From assembly GCA_003209795.1 (NCBI GenBank), contig QCPB01000012.1, positions 1 to 37,600 of the forward strand: a DNA stretch of 37,600 bases. The letters run 5' to 3'. The translations under genes and the position numbers were made by a program. The notes beneath the pieces were generated by a model. That model did no database searches and was not told where the DNA came from. It was given only the letters and a program-made list of their open reading frames with translations. Of the stretch, positions 9,329 to 17,372 are shown piece after piece. Source of the stretch: Prochlorococcus sp. AG-436-C05 (lineage in GTDB: Bacteria; Cyanobacteriota; Cyanobacteriia; PCC-6307; Cyanobiaceae). How positions within the stretch are numbered: position 1 is the first letter of the stretch; each line of letters begins with the position of its first letter.

Positions 9329-9520
9329 ATGACTGAAGTTACTGAAAGCGGTGGTCGTCAAAATATATATAATATTGAGCCCTGCATTCAAATTGATAAC
9401 AATTACAAGGGTTATCCTCAAGAGGCGGAAAAGGTAAATAGTCGTTTTGCTATGATTGGTTTTTTAGCTTTTTTAGGAGCTTAAATAACAACTGGTCAAA
9501 TAATTCCAGGAATTAACTAA
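9329..9520 (+). pseudogene. hli: Hli gene with an in-frame TAA stop
   Basis: From ATG 9329 the frame reads MTEVTESGGRQNIYNIEP, then a helix with NSRFAMIGFLAFLGA, and meets TAA at 9482-9484. After the stop the same frame continues ITTGQIIPGIN to a normal stop at 9518. In homologues the position of the stop is Tyr (TAT/TAC), so one base change is enough. As read, a 51-residue protein lacking the TTGQIIPG tail would be made. It is either a recent nonsense mutation, a truncated but functional form, or a sequencing error. Confidence 0.8.
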
Positions 9521-9658
9521 TAGACAATAACTATTAGTTAATAGCAGAAATAACAAAGGTTAATTTAAAAGCTTAGATTTCCTTAACTTATATTCAACTA
9601 TTTATTTTTGTTTGTTTTTACTTTGTACTTTATAAGTACATTAATTAAAAATATAATA

Positions 9659-9692
9659 AATACCTCTAATTAATTTTTAGAGGTATTTTTTT
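9659..9692. terminator. Bidirectional hairpin terminator
   Basis: aatacctct and agaggtatt pair around an AT-rich loop and are followed by a T run; the A-rich left side gives a T run on the other strand as well. It can end the hli transcript and the small minus-strand gene whose last codons it overlaps. Confidence 0.7.
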
Positions 9693-9810
9693 CTTTTTCA
9701 ATGTTGTCTAGGCAAGAAGAACATAATAAATGTCCTTTCTTAATCCAAAAAGATTTAGTTGACCTTTCAATATCCTTTCTACAAACTAAGCACTTAAATA
9801 ATGGTGTCAT
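9670..9810 (-). CDS. Small zinc-ribbon-like protein
   Basis: A 46-residue frame from ATG 9810 (MTPLFKCLVCRKDIERS...) has two CxxC pairs, C7-C10 and C30-C33, separated by about 20 residues with a basic hydrophobic centre and a lysine-rich tail. That spacing suits a one-zinc ribbon or treble-clef. No family is recognised and no ribosome-binding site is striking, so the gene is plausible but unproven. Confidence 0.5.
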   Translation of the reverse strand: MTPLFKCLVCRKDIERSTKSFWIKKGHLLCSSCLDNIEKEKNTSKN

Positions 9811-9897
9811 TCTTCTGTATAACTATTTTTAATATAATTAAATTACTAAAAAAAGTATAAGGTAAAATACAAATAAATTTGAGATTAAACCTTTCAA

Positions 9898-9926
9898 TAA
9901 AAAACCTCCCAAAAGGGAGGTTTTTT
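9898..9926 (-). terminator. Terminator of the first porin gene
   Basis: aacctccc / gggaggtt with an aaaa loop, flanked by an A run on the left (T run on the minus strand). It follows the porin stop by about 40 bp and is duplicated after the second porin at 11195. Confidence 0.8.
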
Positions 9927-9963
9927 ATTGTGTGTAAGATTTTCTAAATTATTTAATAACTTA

Positions 9964-11100
9964 TTAGAAGCTAAATGATGTCTTAACAATTACACCTGTG
10001 TCATCATCTCCTGATTCTTCTTTTAAGTAAATCACAGGAGTGACGGTCATTGAATCATTTATTGGATATGAATAGAATGCCTCATACATTATGTATTCAG
10101 TTGCATTGTCATCAATATGCTCCGTTGTACCGAATGCAGCACCAAGTGTTCCATCACCAACCTCATCCCACTGGAATCCTACAAAGTAGTGTCTTGAATC
10201 AGTATTACTATCGTCAGGGTTACCTACTTCAAAACCAACACTGATTGAAGGGATAGCCCCTACATCTTCAGGTGTCCAGTATCCATTAAGACCCCAGTAA
10301 GCCGTGTCTGTAGATGAAGTGTTGTAATTTGCATAAGTTACAGAAGCTCCATACTGGTCAGCTTGGTAAGCTGCTTGTAAACCGAAAGTATCACTACCTT
10401 CTTTAGTTAGCAGACCACTAGAGGTATCTCCATTACCTTCGTAACCGAAACCAAGTGTGAATCCGTCACCATTATCATAACTAGCAGAAAGTGCAGTAGC
10501 TTGACCATTATCCATAGCTGAATTTGCATTACCGCAGTCATCTAATGTGTCAGTGATTCCACCGTATACACAAGCAGTATTGTAAAGAGAACTTCCTGCA
10601 ACATCATTACCAACCATAACGGTTAGCGAATCACCTAGAGGGAAAGTATAAGAAATACCATCAACAGCTAAAACATCATCAGTACCTGCATCGTTAAGGT
10701 CTAATTCAGTTAAGCCACCTCCACCGTTACCAGCGTCTATTGAAACATCAAAAGAATCATCACCTGTGAAACTAGTGTTTAAATCGATTTGGAAACCGTA
10801 AACACCTTGAACAGCGTCTTCAGATGTATCGCCATCTACTGAACCGATAGCAAAATCAGCTGAGAATGTTGCAGTTGTTGTTTCTGAGAAATCATCCCCA
10901 TAATCAACTAATCCTTCACCACCAGCAATTAAATTGGTTTCAGTTGATTCTTCAAGTTTAAATGAGTTAGCAAATTCTATACTATCTACATCAGAGTAGT
11001 TAGTAATATCATTGAGATTAATCTCAGTAGCATTTGCAGAAATAGGCGATAATAAACCTAATGCTGCTGGAGCTACCAACAAACGTTGGAAAAGCTTCAT
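9964..11100 (-). CDS. Outer-membrane porin (Som-like), copy 1
   Basis: The 378-residue protein has a signal peptide ending near ISANA (about residue 24), then acidic alternating strands typical of a beta-barrel and a C-terminal aromatic residue (VIVKTSFSF). It lacks the coiled-coil linker seen in the two other porins here. A block of about 190 nt is almost identical to the neighbour at 11257, including the FTGDDSFDVSIDAGNGGGG region. The ribosome-binding site is GTGTGAGGA. A Cys pair (TACVYGG, LDDCGN) probably forms a loop disulfide. Confidence 0.85.
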   Translation of the reverse strand: MKLFQRLLVAPAALGLLSPISANATEINLNDITNYSDVDSIEFANSFKLEESTETNLIAGGEGLVDYGDDFSETTTATFSADFAIGSVDGDTSEDAVQGVYGFQIDLNTSFTGDDSFDVSIDAGNGGGGLTELDLNDAGTDDVLAVDGISYTFPLGDSLTVMVGNDVAGSSLYNTACVYGGITDTLDDCGNANSAMDNGQATALSASYDNGDGFTLGFGYEGNGDTSSGLLTKEGSDTFGLQAAYQADQYGASVTYANYNTSSTDTAYWGLNGYWTPEDVGAIPSISVGFEVGNPDDSNTDSRHYFVGFQWDEVGDGTLGAAFGTTEHIDDNATEYIMYEAFYSYPINDSMTVTPVIYLKEESGDDDTGVIVKTSFSF

Positions 11101-11194
11101 GAAAAATTGTCCTCACACAAAAAAGGTATCTTAAATATATAGTAAAAATTTGATTTGAACAAGTTACAGTAGACAAAATATTAGCTGTCTAAAA

Positions 11195-11224
11195 CAAAAA
11201 ACCTCCCATAAGGGAGGTTTTTAA
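11195..11224 (-). terminator. Terminator of the second porin gene
   Basis: acctccc-ata-agggaggt hairpin with an A run on the left (T run on the minus strand). It is a duplicate of the one at 9898, along with the downstream 3' untranslated sequence gtgtgtaagattttctaa. Confidence 0.8.
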
Positions 11225-11256
11225 AGTGTGTAAGATTTTCTAAATTATTTAATAAC

Positions 11257-12426
11257 TTAGAAGCTAAATGATGTCTTAACCATTACACCTGTTTGATCAT
11301 CTCCTGATGTTTCCTTTACGTAAATTACAGGAGTGACAGTCATTCCATCATTTATAGGATATGAATAGAATGCCTCATACATTAAGTATTCAGTTGCATT
11401 GTCAGCAGTATGCTCTGTTGTACCGACTGCAGCACCAAGTGTTCCATCGCCAACTTCATCCCATTGGAATCCTAAGAACCAATGTGTTGTATCAGTAGTA
11501 CTATCGCTAGGGTTACCTACTTCATAACCAACACTGATTGAAGGGATAGCACCTACATCTTCAGGTGTCCAGTATGCATTAAGACCCCAGTAAACATCGT
11601 CTACAGTTGAATCCTCTTCTTCAGTTGCATAAGTTAGAGAAGCGCCATACTGACCATCTTCGTCTTCATAACTTACTTGTAAACCGTAATAATCAAGACC
11701 TTCTTTAGTCATTAGACCACTAGAGGTATCTCCATTACCTTGATAACCGAAAGCAGCTGTAAATCCGTCACCAAAGTCATAACTAGCAGAAAAAGCAGTA
11801 GCTTGACCACTATCCATAGCTGACTTTGCATTACCGCAGTCATCTAATGTGTTAGTGATTCCACCGTATACACAAGCAGTATTGTAAAGACCACTTCCTT
11901 CAACGTCGTTACCAACCATAAGGGTTAGGTTGTCGCCAACAGGGAAAGTATAAGAAATACCATCAACGACTAAAACATCGTCATTTGTAGTAGCATCAGT
12001 ATCTGCATCGTTAAGGTCTAATTCAGTTAAGCCACCTCCACCGTTACCAGCGTCTATTGAAACATCAAAAGAATCATCACCTGTGAAACTAGTGTTTAAA
12101 TCGATTTGGAAACCGTAAACACCTTGAACAGCGTCTTCAGATGTATCGCCATCTACTGCACCGATAGCAAAGTCAGCTGAGAATGTTGCAGTTGTTGTTT
12201 CTGAAAAAGAACCAGCTTCAAAATTGTTAATTCTGGCTTCTAAACCATCTACACGGCTGTTAGTAACAGCAAGTTCTGTAGAATTAAATTCGCTAATGTT
12301 CTGAACTTCTTCTGATGAAGAATAGCCAGATACTTCAGCAAGGTTAAGCTCATTAGCTGATACTGACATTGGCGCAAGAAGGCCTAATGTCGCAGGAGCT
12401 ACAAGCAAGCTCTTAAAAAGCTTCAT
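11257..12426 (-). CDS. Outer-membrane porin (Som-like), copy 2
   Basis: Starting at ATG 12426, which has a good GTGTGAGGA site, the protein is 389 residues. It has a signal peptide (MKLFKSLLVAPATLGLLAP), an N-terminal ELNLAEVSGYSSSEEV segment, a short coiled-coil TNSRVDGLEARINNFEAG that probably trimerises or anchors, then the barrel ending in KTSFSF. A longer reading frame to 12456 lacks a ribosome-binding site. It is a tandem duplicate of copy 1, and its N-terminal part is closer to the third porin at 21266. Confidence 0.87.
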   Translation of the reverse strand: MKLFKSLLVAPATLGLLAPMSVSANELNLAEVSGYSSSEEVQNISEFNSTELAVTNSRVDGLEARINNFEAGSFSETTTATFSADFAIGAVDGDTSEDAVQGVYGFQIDLNTSFTGDDSFDVSIDAGNGGGGLTELDLNDADTDATTNDDVLVVDGISYTFPVGDNLTLMVGNDVEGSGLYNTACVYGGITNTLDDCGNAKSAMDSGQATAFSASYDFGDGFTAAFGYQGNGDTSSGLMTKEGLDYYGLQVSYEDEDGQYGASLTYATEEEDSTVDDVYWGLNAYWTPEDVGAIPSISVGYEVGNPSDSTTDTTHWFLGFQWDEVGDGTLGAAVGTTEHTADNATEYLMYEAFYSYPINDGMTVTPVIYVKETSGDDQTGVMVKTSFSF

Positions 12427-12632
12427 AAATTTCCTCACACGAAATTTAAAGGACACTTTATATTAAGGTACTTCTATATACGAAATCAAGTATCAATTGC
12501 TACTGTTTAAATTGTTATGTGCCAGTTTATTAATCTATCCAATAGAAATAAATTTCTTAAAAATGGTTAATTAAGGGGTAAAAATCAATAAAATTTATTA
12601 GTAATTTATGATTTTAAAATTATTTAATAAAC

Positions 12633-12800
12633 TTAATTTGTTTTTTTAGAAATTTTGAAGGGCACCTCAATAGTCTTATATTTCTTTCTCTTATTACTTC
12701 CTAACGAGTCCACGTACCATCCCGAAGCTAACCTTGTATCAATTTCTTCGTAACTTTCATTACGATTTAGTTTCTTCAGAGATTTCTTTTTATAATCCAT
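12633..12800 (-). CDS. Small basic protein, unknown
   Basis: A 55-residue frame from ATG 12800, MDYKKKSLKKLNRNESYEEI..., is rich in Lys/Arg with a central SGWYVDSLGS motif and a basic end. No family is recognised. The even composition and clean stop suggest a real gene, but there is no clear ribosome-binding site. Confidence 0.45.
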   Translation of the reverse strand: MDYKKKSLKKLNRNESYEEIDTRLASGWYVDSLGSNKRKKYKTIEVPFKISKKTN

Positions 12801-13033
12801 TTTTATTGCTTGGAATAAAAACCTTTTTATGAATATAGCATTAAAAAAAAATCACCTCAATAATATATATATGAAGCTTAAATTTATAGAAATTAATCTT
12901 AAATTCGAAATTTAGATTTGGAATATTCTTAAATTCTTTAGAAAAAAGAAAAAAAAACAAGTTTTATCCTCAACAAAAAAAATTATTAGTTATATTCTTC
13001 TGAAATTAATTAACCTGAGGAGCACAAGGTAAA

Positions 13034-13138
13034 ATGACTCAATTGAATTTAATAGTGAATTCCTTACCAAGGGATTTACTAGAATTTACATTCTTTTTAA
13101 TAGTAGGTTTTACTGCAGGATCAATAGGATTAATCTAA
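13034..13138 (+). CDS. Single-helix membrane microprotein, unknown
   Basis: A 34-residue frame (MTQLNLIVNSLPRDLL, then one hydrophobic helix ending TAGSIGLI) starts 12 bp after a gaggag ribosome-binding site. The amphipathic start plus one helix resembles small photosystem or NDH subunits, but I cannot name it. Confidence 0.55.
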   Translation: MTQLNLIVNSLPRDLLEFTFFLIVGFTAGSIGLI

Positions 13139-13321
13139 TTAAACCTATTTTACCGTTTTAAATTTGATAAAAAAGCTTAAAAATTCTATATTTAATATTT
13201 AAGAAACTATTTAATAAGGAATAAGTATTGTAGGGAGGTTATTTCAAACTCTCAAATTAATGTAGAGATTTTTTTGATTTAGTCTTTTATTAATGTCTTT
13301 GATGAACTAAGATCTTATGAG

Positions 13322-13395
13322 CGGGGCGTGGCGCAGCTTGGTAGCGCGGGTGCTTTGGGAGCACTAGGTCGCAGGTTCGAATCCTGTCGCCCCGA
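13322..13395 (+). tRNA. tRNA-Pro (TGG), intact; integration hot spot
   Basis: The 74-nt sequence has acceptor arms cggggcg/cgccccg, discriminator A, and the anticodon arm ggtgc-tttggga-gcact with anticodon TGG. Its 3' part from gtgctttggg onward (13350-13397) is copied at least seven more times downstream in the same orientation, so it is the target of repeated site-specific integration. Confidence 0.97.
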
Positions 13396-13416
13396 CTCTT
13401 CAAAACCAAGTCATAT

Positions 13417-13443
13417 AGAGAGTTTTCCCAAGCTCTCTTTTTT
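13417..13443 (+). terminator. Terminator after tRNA-Pro
   Basis: agagag / ctctct hairpin followed by tttttt. A similar hairpin follows most of the tRNA-Pro fragments, so the duplicated module includes the terminator. Confidence 0.75.
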
Positions 13444-13469
13444 ATTGTCTACAATCTCAAATGAGAAAA

Positions 13470-13488
13470 GGGATCTGTAGGGGGATCT
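13470..13488 (+). repeat. Phased direct-repeat pair S0 (gggatct x2, period 12)
   Basis: gggatct occurs at 13470 and 13482, 73 bp after the end of the tRNA-Pro att sequence. Directly after comes the perfect 16-bp palindrome gaatgtttaaacattc (13490-13505). It is the first of a series of similar pairs at near-constant distance from each att copy and may be a recombinase or accessory protein arm site. Confidence 0.55.
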
Positions 13489-13566
13489 AGAATGTTTAAA
13501 CATTCCAAAAAGGTGCTTAAATTTACTCCTTATATATAGATTAATTATTCCTGATATTACTTACTA

Positions 13567-13836
13567 TTATTTACTTGAAAAAAAGTTATTAAACCAAAAA
13601 AGACCCACGTTACGCTTCGCGTTTCTCCTTTTCAACTTCATGGGAACCCTTTTCCACTCTCTATACCACTGGCGATCATCAAGCCATCTAATTAGAGGCC
13701 AATTAATGAGTATGGATACAATCAGAACTGCATAAGCAGAAAATCTTCCTGAATTAATAACGAATAGAAGAGTCGGAGGTACAGACATAATTACGGCTGT
13801 AAGACAAGCTCTTCTAGGGGACATCTTTGTTCTCAT
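13567..13836 (-). CDS. Small membrane protein, unknown
   Basis: The 89-residue protein has a basic start (MRTKMSPRRACL), two hydrophobic helices (about residues 13-27 and 32-48, the second ending INWPLIRWLDD) and a strongly basic soluble tail with WKRVPMKLKRRNAKR. An inner ATG at residue 5 is an equally possible start. I see no named family. It is the first gene inside the tRNA-Pro hot spot. Confidence 0.6.
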   Translation of the reverse strand: MRTKMSPRRACLTAVIMSVPPTLLFVINSGRFSAYAVLIVSILINWPLIRWLDDRQWYREWKRVPMKLKRRNAKRNVGLFWFNNFFSSK

Positions 13837-13848
13837 ATATAGATCTTA

Positions 13849-13932
13849 TCAATTTTCAGTACTTATTCCTTCTCTCATTAAGTCTCTAATAATCTGTAGA
13901 TTTTCTTTTTTCTTACGTGTAGCTAATTTCAT
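13849..13932 (-). CDS. Possible 27-residue microprotein
   Basis: ATG 13932 opens MKLATRKKKENLQIIRDLMREG, a basic helix. It overlaps, in another frame, the end of the possible gene at 13913. Only one of the two is likely to be real. Confidence 0.25.
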   Translation of the reverse strand: MKLATRKKKENLQIIRDLMREGISTEN

Positions 13933-14041
13933 ATTGATTAATTAATTTTTTAAAATCATCAACTCTTTTTTGTCCGTTATTTAATGGTCTTGCGGAGTCA
14001 AGTAAAGCAGCACAACATAATAACAGTCTCTGTAGATACAC
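13913..14041 (-). CDS. Possible 42-residue protein
   Basis: A frame opening at GTG 14041 (MYLQRLLLCCAALLDSARPL...) ends with KRVDDFKKLINQYE. The frame stays open further upstream but has no better start. Composition is protein-like, but support is weak. Confidence 0.3.
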   Translation of the reverse strand: MYLQRLLLCCAALLDSARPLNNGQKRVDDFKKLINQYEISYT

Positions 14042-14095
14042 AAAAATTCCATCACAAAGTATTAGGATACTTTTACTAAAGTTAAGGTATTCAAT

Positions 14096-14344
14096 ATGTC
14101 ACTAAAAAATCAACCTAATGGAATTTATCCATGGGATCATCAAATAGGAGATGAAAATTTCCAATTGGAGCCTTGGATTCTAGAGAAAGGGAAAGAATAT
14201 GTGTCTATTGAGAAAAATATAGATAACAAAGGTTTTTTTTATTTACAAAAGAATGCGGAGAAACGTCTTTCTCTCAACGCTATACAAATAAAATCGACGT
14301 ATAACCATTTGATGAATTTTGGATATAAGTTGCGAATTAGCTAG
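14096..14344 (+). CDS. Hypothetical protein
   Basis: The 82-residue soluble protein begins MSLKNQPNGIYPWDHQIGDE and is acidic in the first half and basic in the second. No domain, signal or helix is evident. It is cargo between the intact tRNA-Pro and the 15.1 kb att copy. Confidence 0.5.
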   Translation: MSLKNQPNGIYPWDHQIGDENFQLEPWILEKGKEYVSIEKNIDNKGFFYLQKNAEKRLSLNAIQIKSTYNHLMNFGYKLRIS

Positions 14345-14495
14345 TTCTAATTTTCTAAAACTAAATTTAGCGATATTTAACTTTGGTTTTACAAAATTAA
14401 ATAAGAATATGAAATGATTTATAGGTGTTGAATCAAAAACTAATTATTTGTTTTAAATAATAAAAATATATTATTAAGTTATTATTTTACAAAAA

Positions 14496-14636
14496 ATGGA
14501 AATAACTTTAAAAGGAGATACCTTATTAGGTTTAGATTCCTACGATGATTTAGGTTTTAATTCTGAAGAGGAGCTTGAATTGGAAATTTCAAAACTTATT
14601 AAAATTAGACCTGAATTTGAAAATAATCTAAATTAA
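14496..14636 (+). CDS. Small acidic protein, unknown
   Basis: A 46-residue frame (MEITLKGDTLLGLDSYDDLG..., acidic helix EEELELEISKLIKI). The start looks reasonable (ATG after an A-rich leader). No family is recognised. Confidence 0.4.
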   Translation: MEITLKGDTLLGLDSYDDLGFNSEEELELEISKLIKIRPEFENNLN

Positions 14637-14709
14637 ATTTCATAATCGAGTGTAATTTAATAAAAAGTTAAAAGGAAAATTAATAGCTATTAATAAATAA
14701 AGGATACTA

Positions 14710-14859
14710 ATGAACCTAAAAATCAATATAAATTTTTTAGAAAAATATTTAGCTAATTTTGTAAATGATATTGAATATAAAAGGATTACAAAAAAATTGA
14801 AAGAATATGATTTAATGGCGGACGTTGATGATCAAAGATTTCATCATTTTTGTTCTTAA
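14710..14859 (+). CDS. Small hypothetical protein
   Basis: A 49-residue frame (MNLKININFLEKYLANFVND...) with an amphipathic helix and a C-terminal RFHHFCS, after an ataaaggata leader that contains a plausible ribosome-binding site. Unknown family. Confidence 0.4.
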   Translation: MNLKININFLEKYLANFVNDIEYKRITKKLKEYDLMADVDDQRFHHFCS

Positions 14860-14914
14860 ATTTAAGTGTATGGTCAACATTGAAAACCATCATTTTTACG
14901 ACCCAAGTAACCTT

Positions 14915-14952
14915 AGGCACTAGGTTGACCAGGGGGATCTCTAGGGGGATCT
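14915..14952 (+). repeat. Degenerate att trace plus phased repeat pair S0b
   Basis: ggcactaggttg at 14916-14927 matches the core of the tRNA-Pro fragments (gcactaggtcg) with one change, and gggggatct follows at once at 14932 and 14944 (period 12). It looks like a decayed att with its repeat pair, and a 120-bp gene-free stretch leads on to the better att copy at 15079. Confidence 0.45.
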
Positions 14953-15078
14953 CTTTGATATAAACATACTAAAAGATGTTTAAACAATATGCCATAGTCA
15001 GTCTCAAACCCATTGATATAGCTAAACTAACCCTAGTCCTCAACTGAAGTCTTAAGAATTTCTCAAAACAACGCACCA

Positions 15079-15126
15079 GTGCTTTGGGAGCACTAGGTCG
15101 CAGGTTCGAATCCTGTCGCCCCGACT
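15079..15126 (+). repeat. tRNA-Pro 3' fragment (att copy 1)
   Basis: 48 bp identical to the 3' half of tRNA-Pro, from gtgctttggg through cgccccgact. The 5' half of the tRNA is absent, so it is not a working tRNA. It marks the left boundary of the phosphate/arsenate unit. Confidence 0.92.
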
Positions 15127-15143
15127 CTTAGAATCCAAGTTAT

Positions 15144-15170
15144 AGACTGGTTTCCCAGCCTGTCTTTTTT
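15144..15170 (+). terminator. Terminator following att copy 1
   Basis: agac-t-gg / cc-t-gtct hairpin followed by a T run, at the same distance from the att as in the intact locus. Confidence 0.6.
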
Positions 15171-15198
15171 ATTTCTCAGAAGTCTCAATAATTCAAAA

Positions 15199-15255
15199 AG
15201 CGATTAAATAGCGATTGTTTGTATAGGTTTGATATACCTAGTAGCCTTAATCGCT
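15199..15255 (+). repeat. Phased repeat array S1 (agcgatt x2 plus inverted copy)
   Basis: agcgatt at 15199 and 15210 (period 11), then a ttgtata/ttgatata pair, then the inverted copy aatcgct at 15249. It begins 73 bp after att copy 1. The dyad of outer words around a phased core looks like a nucleoprotein assembly site. Confidence 0.6.
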
Positions 15256-15315
15256 AAAGATAAAAGAAATTTATTGATCTCCTCGATAACAATTTTCTTT
15301 AAGGTGCAAAAAAGT

Positions 15316-15582
15316 TCATTTTTTTTGTATCGAATTCATACTTGGACATCTTTGACGCGTAGATTTAATTATATTTTCCAAATTACACTTACATTGTTTA
15401 TAAACGCTCAAAGCTTCAAGATCAATACCTTGTTTAACAGCATAATTCATCGAGAAGGCATAACAGCGATCCATAAAGAAACTACCTGTTTCAGTTTTTG
15501 TTCCATAAGAATCCCTCCATGGATGGTTAGCTAAAGTTGGCAATGAAAAAGTTGTTAATAATGCTAAAGCTAATTTCCACAT
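15316..15582 (-). CDS. Small secreted cysteine-containing protein
   Basis: From ATG 15582 the protein has 88 residues with a clear signal peptide (MWKLALALLTTFSLPTLA). The mature part has four cysteines (RCYAF, QCKC, RCPS), suggesting two disulfides. The frame is open to 15705, but that extension would place 41 residues before the signal peptide. No family is recognised. It is the first cargo gene after att copy 1 and is divergent from the next gene. Confidence 0.6.
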   Translation of the reverse strand: MWKLALALLTTFSLPTLANHPWRDSYGTKTETGSFFMDRCYAFSMNYAVKQGIDLEALSVYKQCKCNLENIIKSTRQRCPSMNSIQKK

Positions 15583-15675
15583 AAGCACAAACCTTACTAT
15601 TAATTTAAAAAATAATTTTTCTTTAACTTTACTTAACCATAGGTGAATATTATTTATTAAATAGAAATTGTGGGG

Positions 15676-15882
15676 ATGTTTAAATACAGGGAATTCATTG
15701 CTCAAATCAAATATAAAGAAGTAATATCTTCACCTGTATATTTTATTCCTGTTTTGCTTTTATCCATAATGATTATTATTGAAGGTTTTCACATCTTTAA
15801 TCACAAACAAAATTGCAAAACTAAAGCTGAGTGGATGGAACAATCAGGAATGACTTATGACAGGGAATCAGAAGTTAATTAA
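15676..15882 (+). CDS. Small single-helix membrane protein
   Basis: A 68-residue frame from ATG 15676 (a GTG two codons earlier is possible) with a membrane helix near residues 22-40 (PVYFIPVLLLSIMIIIEG) and a soluble tail ending YDRESEVN. Unknown family. It is convergent with arsR, 18 bp apart. Confidence 0.5.
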   Translation: MFKYREFIAQIKYKEVISSPVYFIPVLLLSIMIIIEGFHIFNHKQNCKTKAEWMEQSGMTYDRESEVN

Positions 15883-15900
15883 TAAAATCTAAAATATAAT

Positions 15901-16221
15901 TTATTCGCAGCAACGTTTTTTATTTGAAGAATAATCTGTCAAAGAAGTTATCCATTCCTTGATCAAAAAGAGAGCTTCTTTATTTAGGCTGTAATACACC
16001 CATCTACCTTCTTGTCTGTCTGAGATAAGACTAGCTTCCTTCAAAATTTTTATGTGATATGAAATTCTTGATTGAGATAACTTTGTTAATTTCATAATAT
16101 CGCAAACACAAACTTCTCCATCCATCATTAGGTCAATTATTTCTAGCCTAAAAGGATCAGAAAATGAAACCATCAACTTAGATATATTTTCTTTTTTTAC
16201 TTTGCTAATATCTTTTAACAA
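15901..16221 (-). CDS. arsR: ArsR-family arsenic/metalloid-responsive repressor
   Basis: The 106-residue winged-helix protein has the alpha-3 type As(III) site C38-V-C40-D and the recognition segment LSQSRISYHIKILKEA, then the wing RQEGRWVYYSLN and a C-terminal CC pair. It should release DNA when trivalent arsenic or antimony binds. The start is TTG 16221. It is divergent from gap-arsJ, whose promoter carries an ArsR-type dyad. Confidence 0.9.
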   Translation of the reverse strand: MLKDISKVKKENISKLMVSFSDPFRLEIIDLMMDGEVCVCDIMKLTKLSQSRISYHIKILKEASLISDRQEGRWVYYSLNKEALFLIKEWITSLTDYSSNKKRCCE

Positions 16222-16286
16222 TTTTAAAGTAATTAAATTTTCCTAAATATAGCTTAAATAAAAAAGATTTCATTAATAAAAACATC

Positions 16287-16316
16287 TTGATACATCAAAA
16301 TATTTTGATGTATAAT
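16287..16316 (+). promoter_or_regulatory. Promoter of gap-arsJ with overlapping ArsR operator
   Basis: A -35 box ttgata (16287-16292) and a -10 box tataat (16311-16316) are 18 bp apart. A perfect 24-bp palindrome (16290-16313) containing ATCAA-N6-TTGAT, the usual ArsR dyad, fills the spacer. A bound repressor would block the polymerase directly. Confidence 0.75.
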
Positions 16317-16338
16317 TTCAATAGAAAATTTCAAAGTT

Positions 16339-17361
16339 ATGAAAATTGGAATTAATGGTTTTGGAAGAATTGGCAGATTAGTTTTCAGAGCATTATGGGA
16401 TAGATCTGATATAGAAATAACTCATATAAATGAGATAGCAGGAGATTCGAATGCTGCTGCACATCTACTCGAATTTGATTCAGTCCATGGTAGATGGTTG
16501 AAAGATATAAAGGTTAAAGGAAAAGAAATAATAATTGATGGAAAGAAATTAGCTTACACCTCTTTTAAAAATTACCTTGATGTTCCTTGGGAAAAATCTT
16601 CTGTAGATATTATTTTGGAATGTACAGGAAACAATAAAAAGCCAGACAAACTAAATCCCTACTTTGATTCTCTAGGGATGAAAAGAGTAATAGTAGCTTG
16701 TCCAGTAAAGGGAATTGTTGCAGAAGCTGAATCACTTAATGTTGTTTATGGCATAAATCAAAGTCTTTATGACCCTTCCAAACATAAATTAGTAACTGCA
16801 GCATCCTGCACTACAAATTGTTTAGCTCCGATAGTAAAGGTAATTAATGAAAATTTTTCAATTAAACACGGTGCTATTACAACTATTCACGATGTCACGA
16901 ACACTCAAGTTCCTGTAGATTTTTATAAAAGTGATTTAAGGAGAGCAAGGGGATGTATGCAAAGTTTAATACCGACTACCACTGGATCTGCTAAAGCTAT
17001 CGCTGAGATCTTTCCAGAATTAAAAGGAAAATTAAATGGACATGCAGTGAGAGTTCCTCTACTTAATGGTTCTTTAACTGATGCAGTTTTTGAATTAAAT
17101 AAAGAAGTGACAACTGAACAAGTAAATTTGGCACTTAAGGAAGCTTCAGAAACTTATTTAAAAGGAATTCTTGGCTACGAGGAAAGACCTTTAGTTTCTG
17201 CAGATTATGTAAATGACTCTAGAAGTTCAATAGTTGATAGTTTATCGACGATGGTTGTTAATTCAAATTTATTAAAGATATACGCTTGGTATGACAACGA
17301 GTGGGGTTACAGCTGCAGACTTGCAGATCTAACTGAATATGTAATCAACAAAGAGATTTAA
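16339..17361 (+). CDS. gap: Glyceraldehyde-3-phosphate dehydrogenase in an arsenate-efflux operon
   Basis: The 340-residue enzyme has the NAD site INGFGRIGR at the start and the catalytic ASCTTNC (Cys157). In ars operons with arsJ, such a GAPDH uses arsenate in place of phosphate to make 1-arseno-3-phosphoglycerate, which ArsJ exports. The 12-bp gap to arsJ and the ArsR operator in front support that role rather than central carbon flow, which the organism's other gap gene would serve. Confidence 0.9.
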   Translation: MKIGINGFGRIGRLVFRALWDRSDIEITHINEIAGDSNAAAHLLEFDSVHGRWLKDIKVKGKEIIIDGKKLAYTSFKNYLDVPWEKSSVDIILECTGNNKKPDKLNPYFDSLGMKRVIVACPVKGIVAEAESLNVVYGINQSLYDPSKHKLVTAASCTTNCLAPIVKVINENFSIKHGAITTIHDVTNTQVPVDFYKSDLRRARGCMQSLIPTTTGSAKAIAEIFPELKGKLNGHAVRVPLLNGSLTDAVFELNKEVTTEQVNLALKEASETYLKGILGYEERPLVSADYVNDSRSSIVDSLSTMVVNSNLLKIYAWYDNEWGYSCRLADLTEYVINKEI

Positions 17362-17372
17362 TTTATGTCTTT

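Noticed and set aside
15229-15534. Plus-strand open frame of 101 codons
   Set aside because: It covers the phased array S1 and the antisense of a gene with a good signal peptide.
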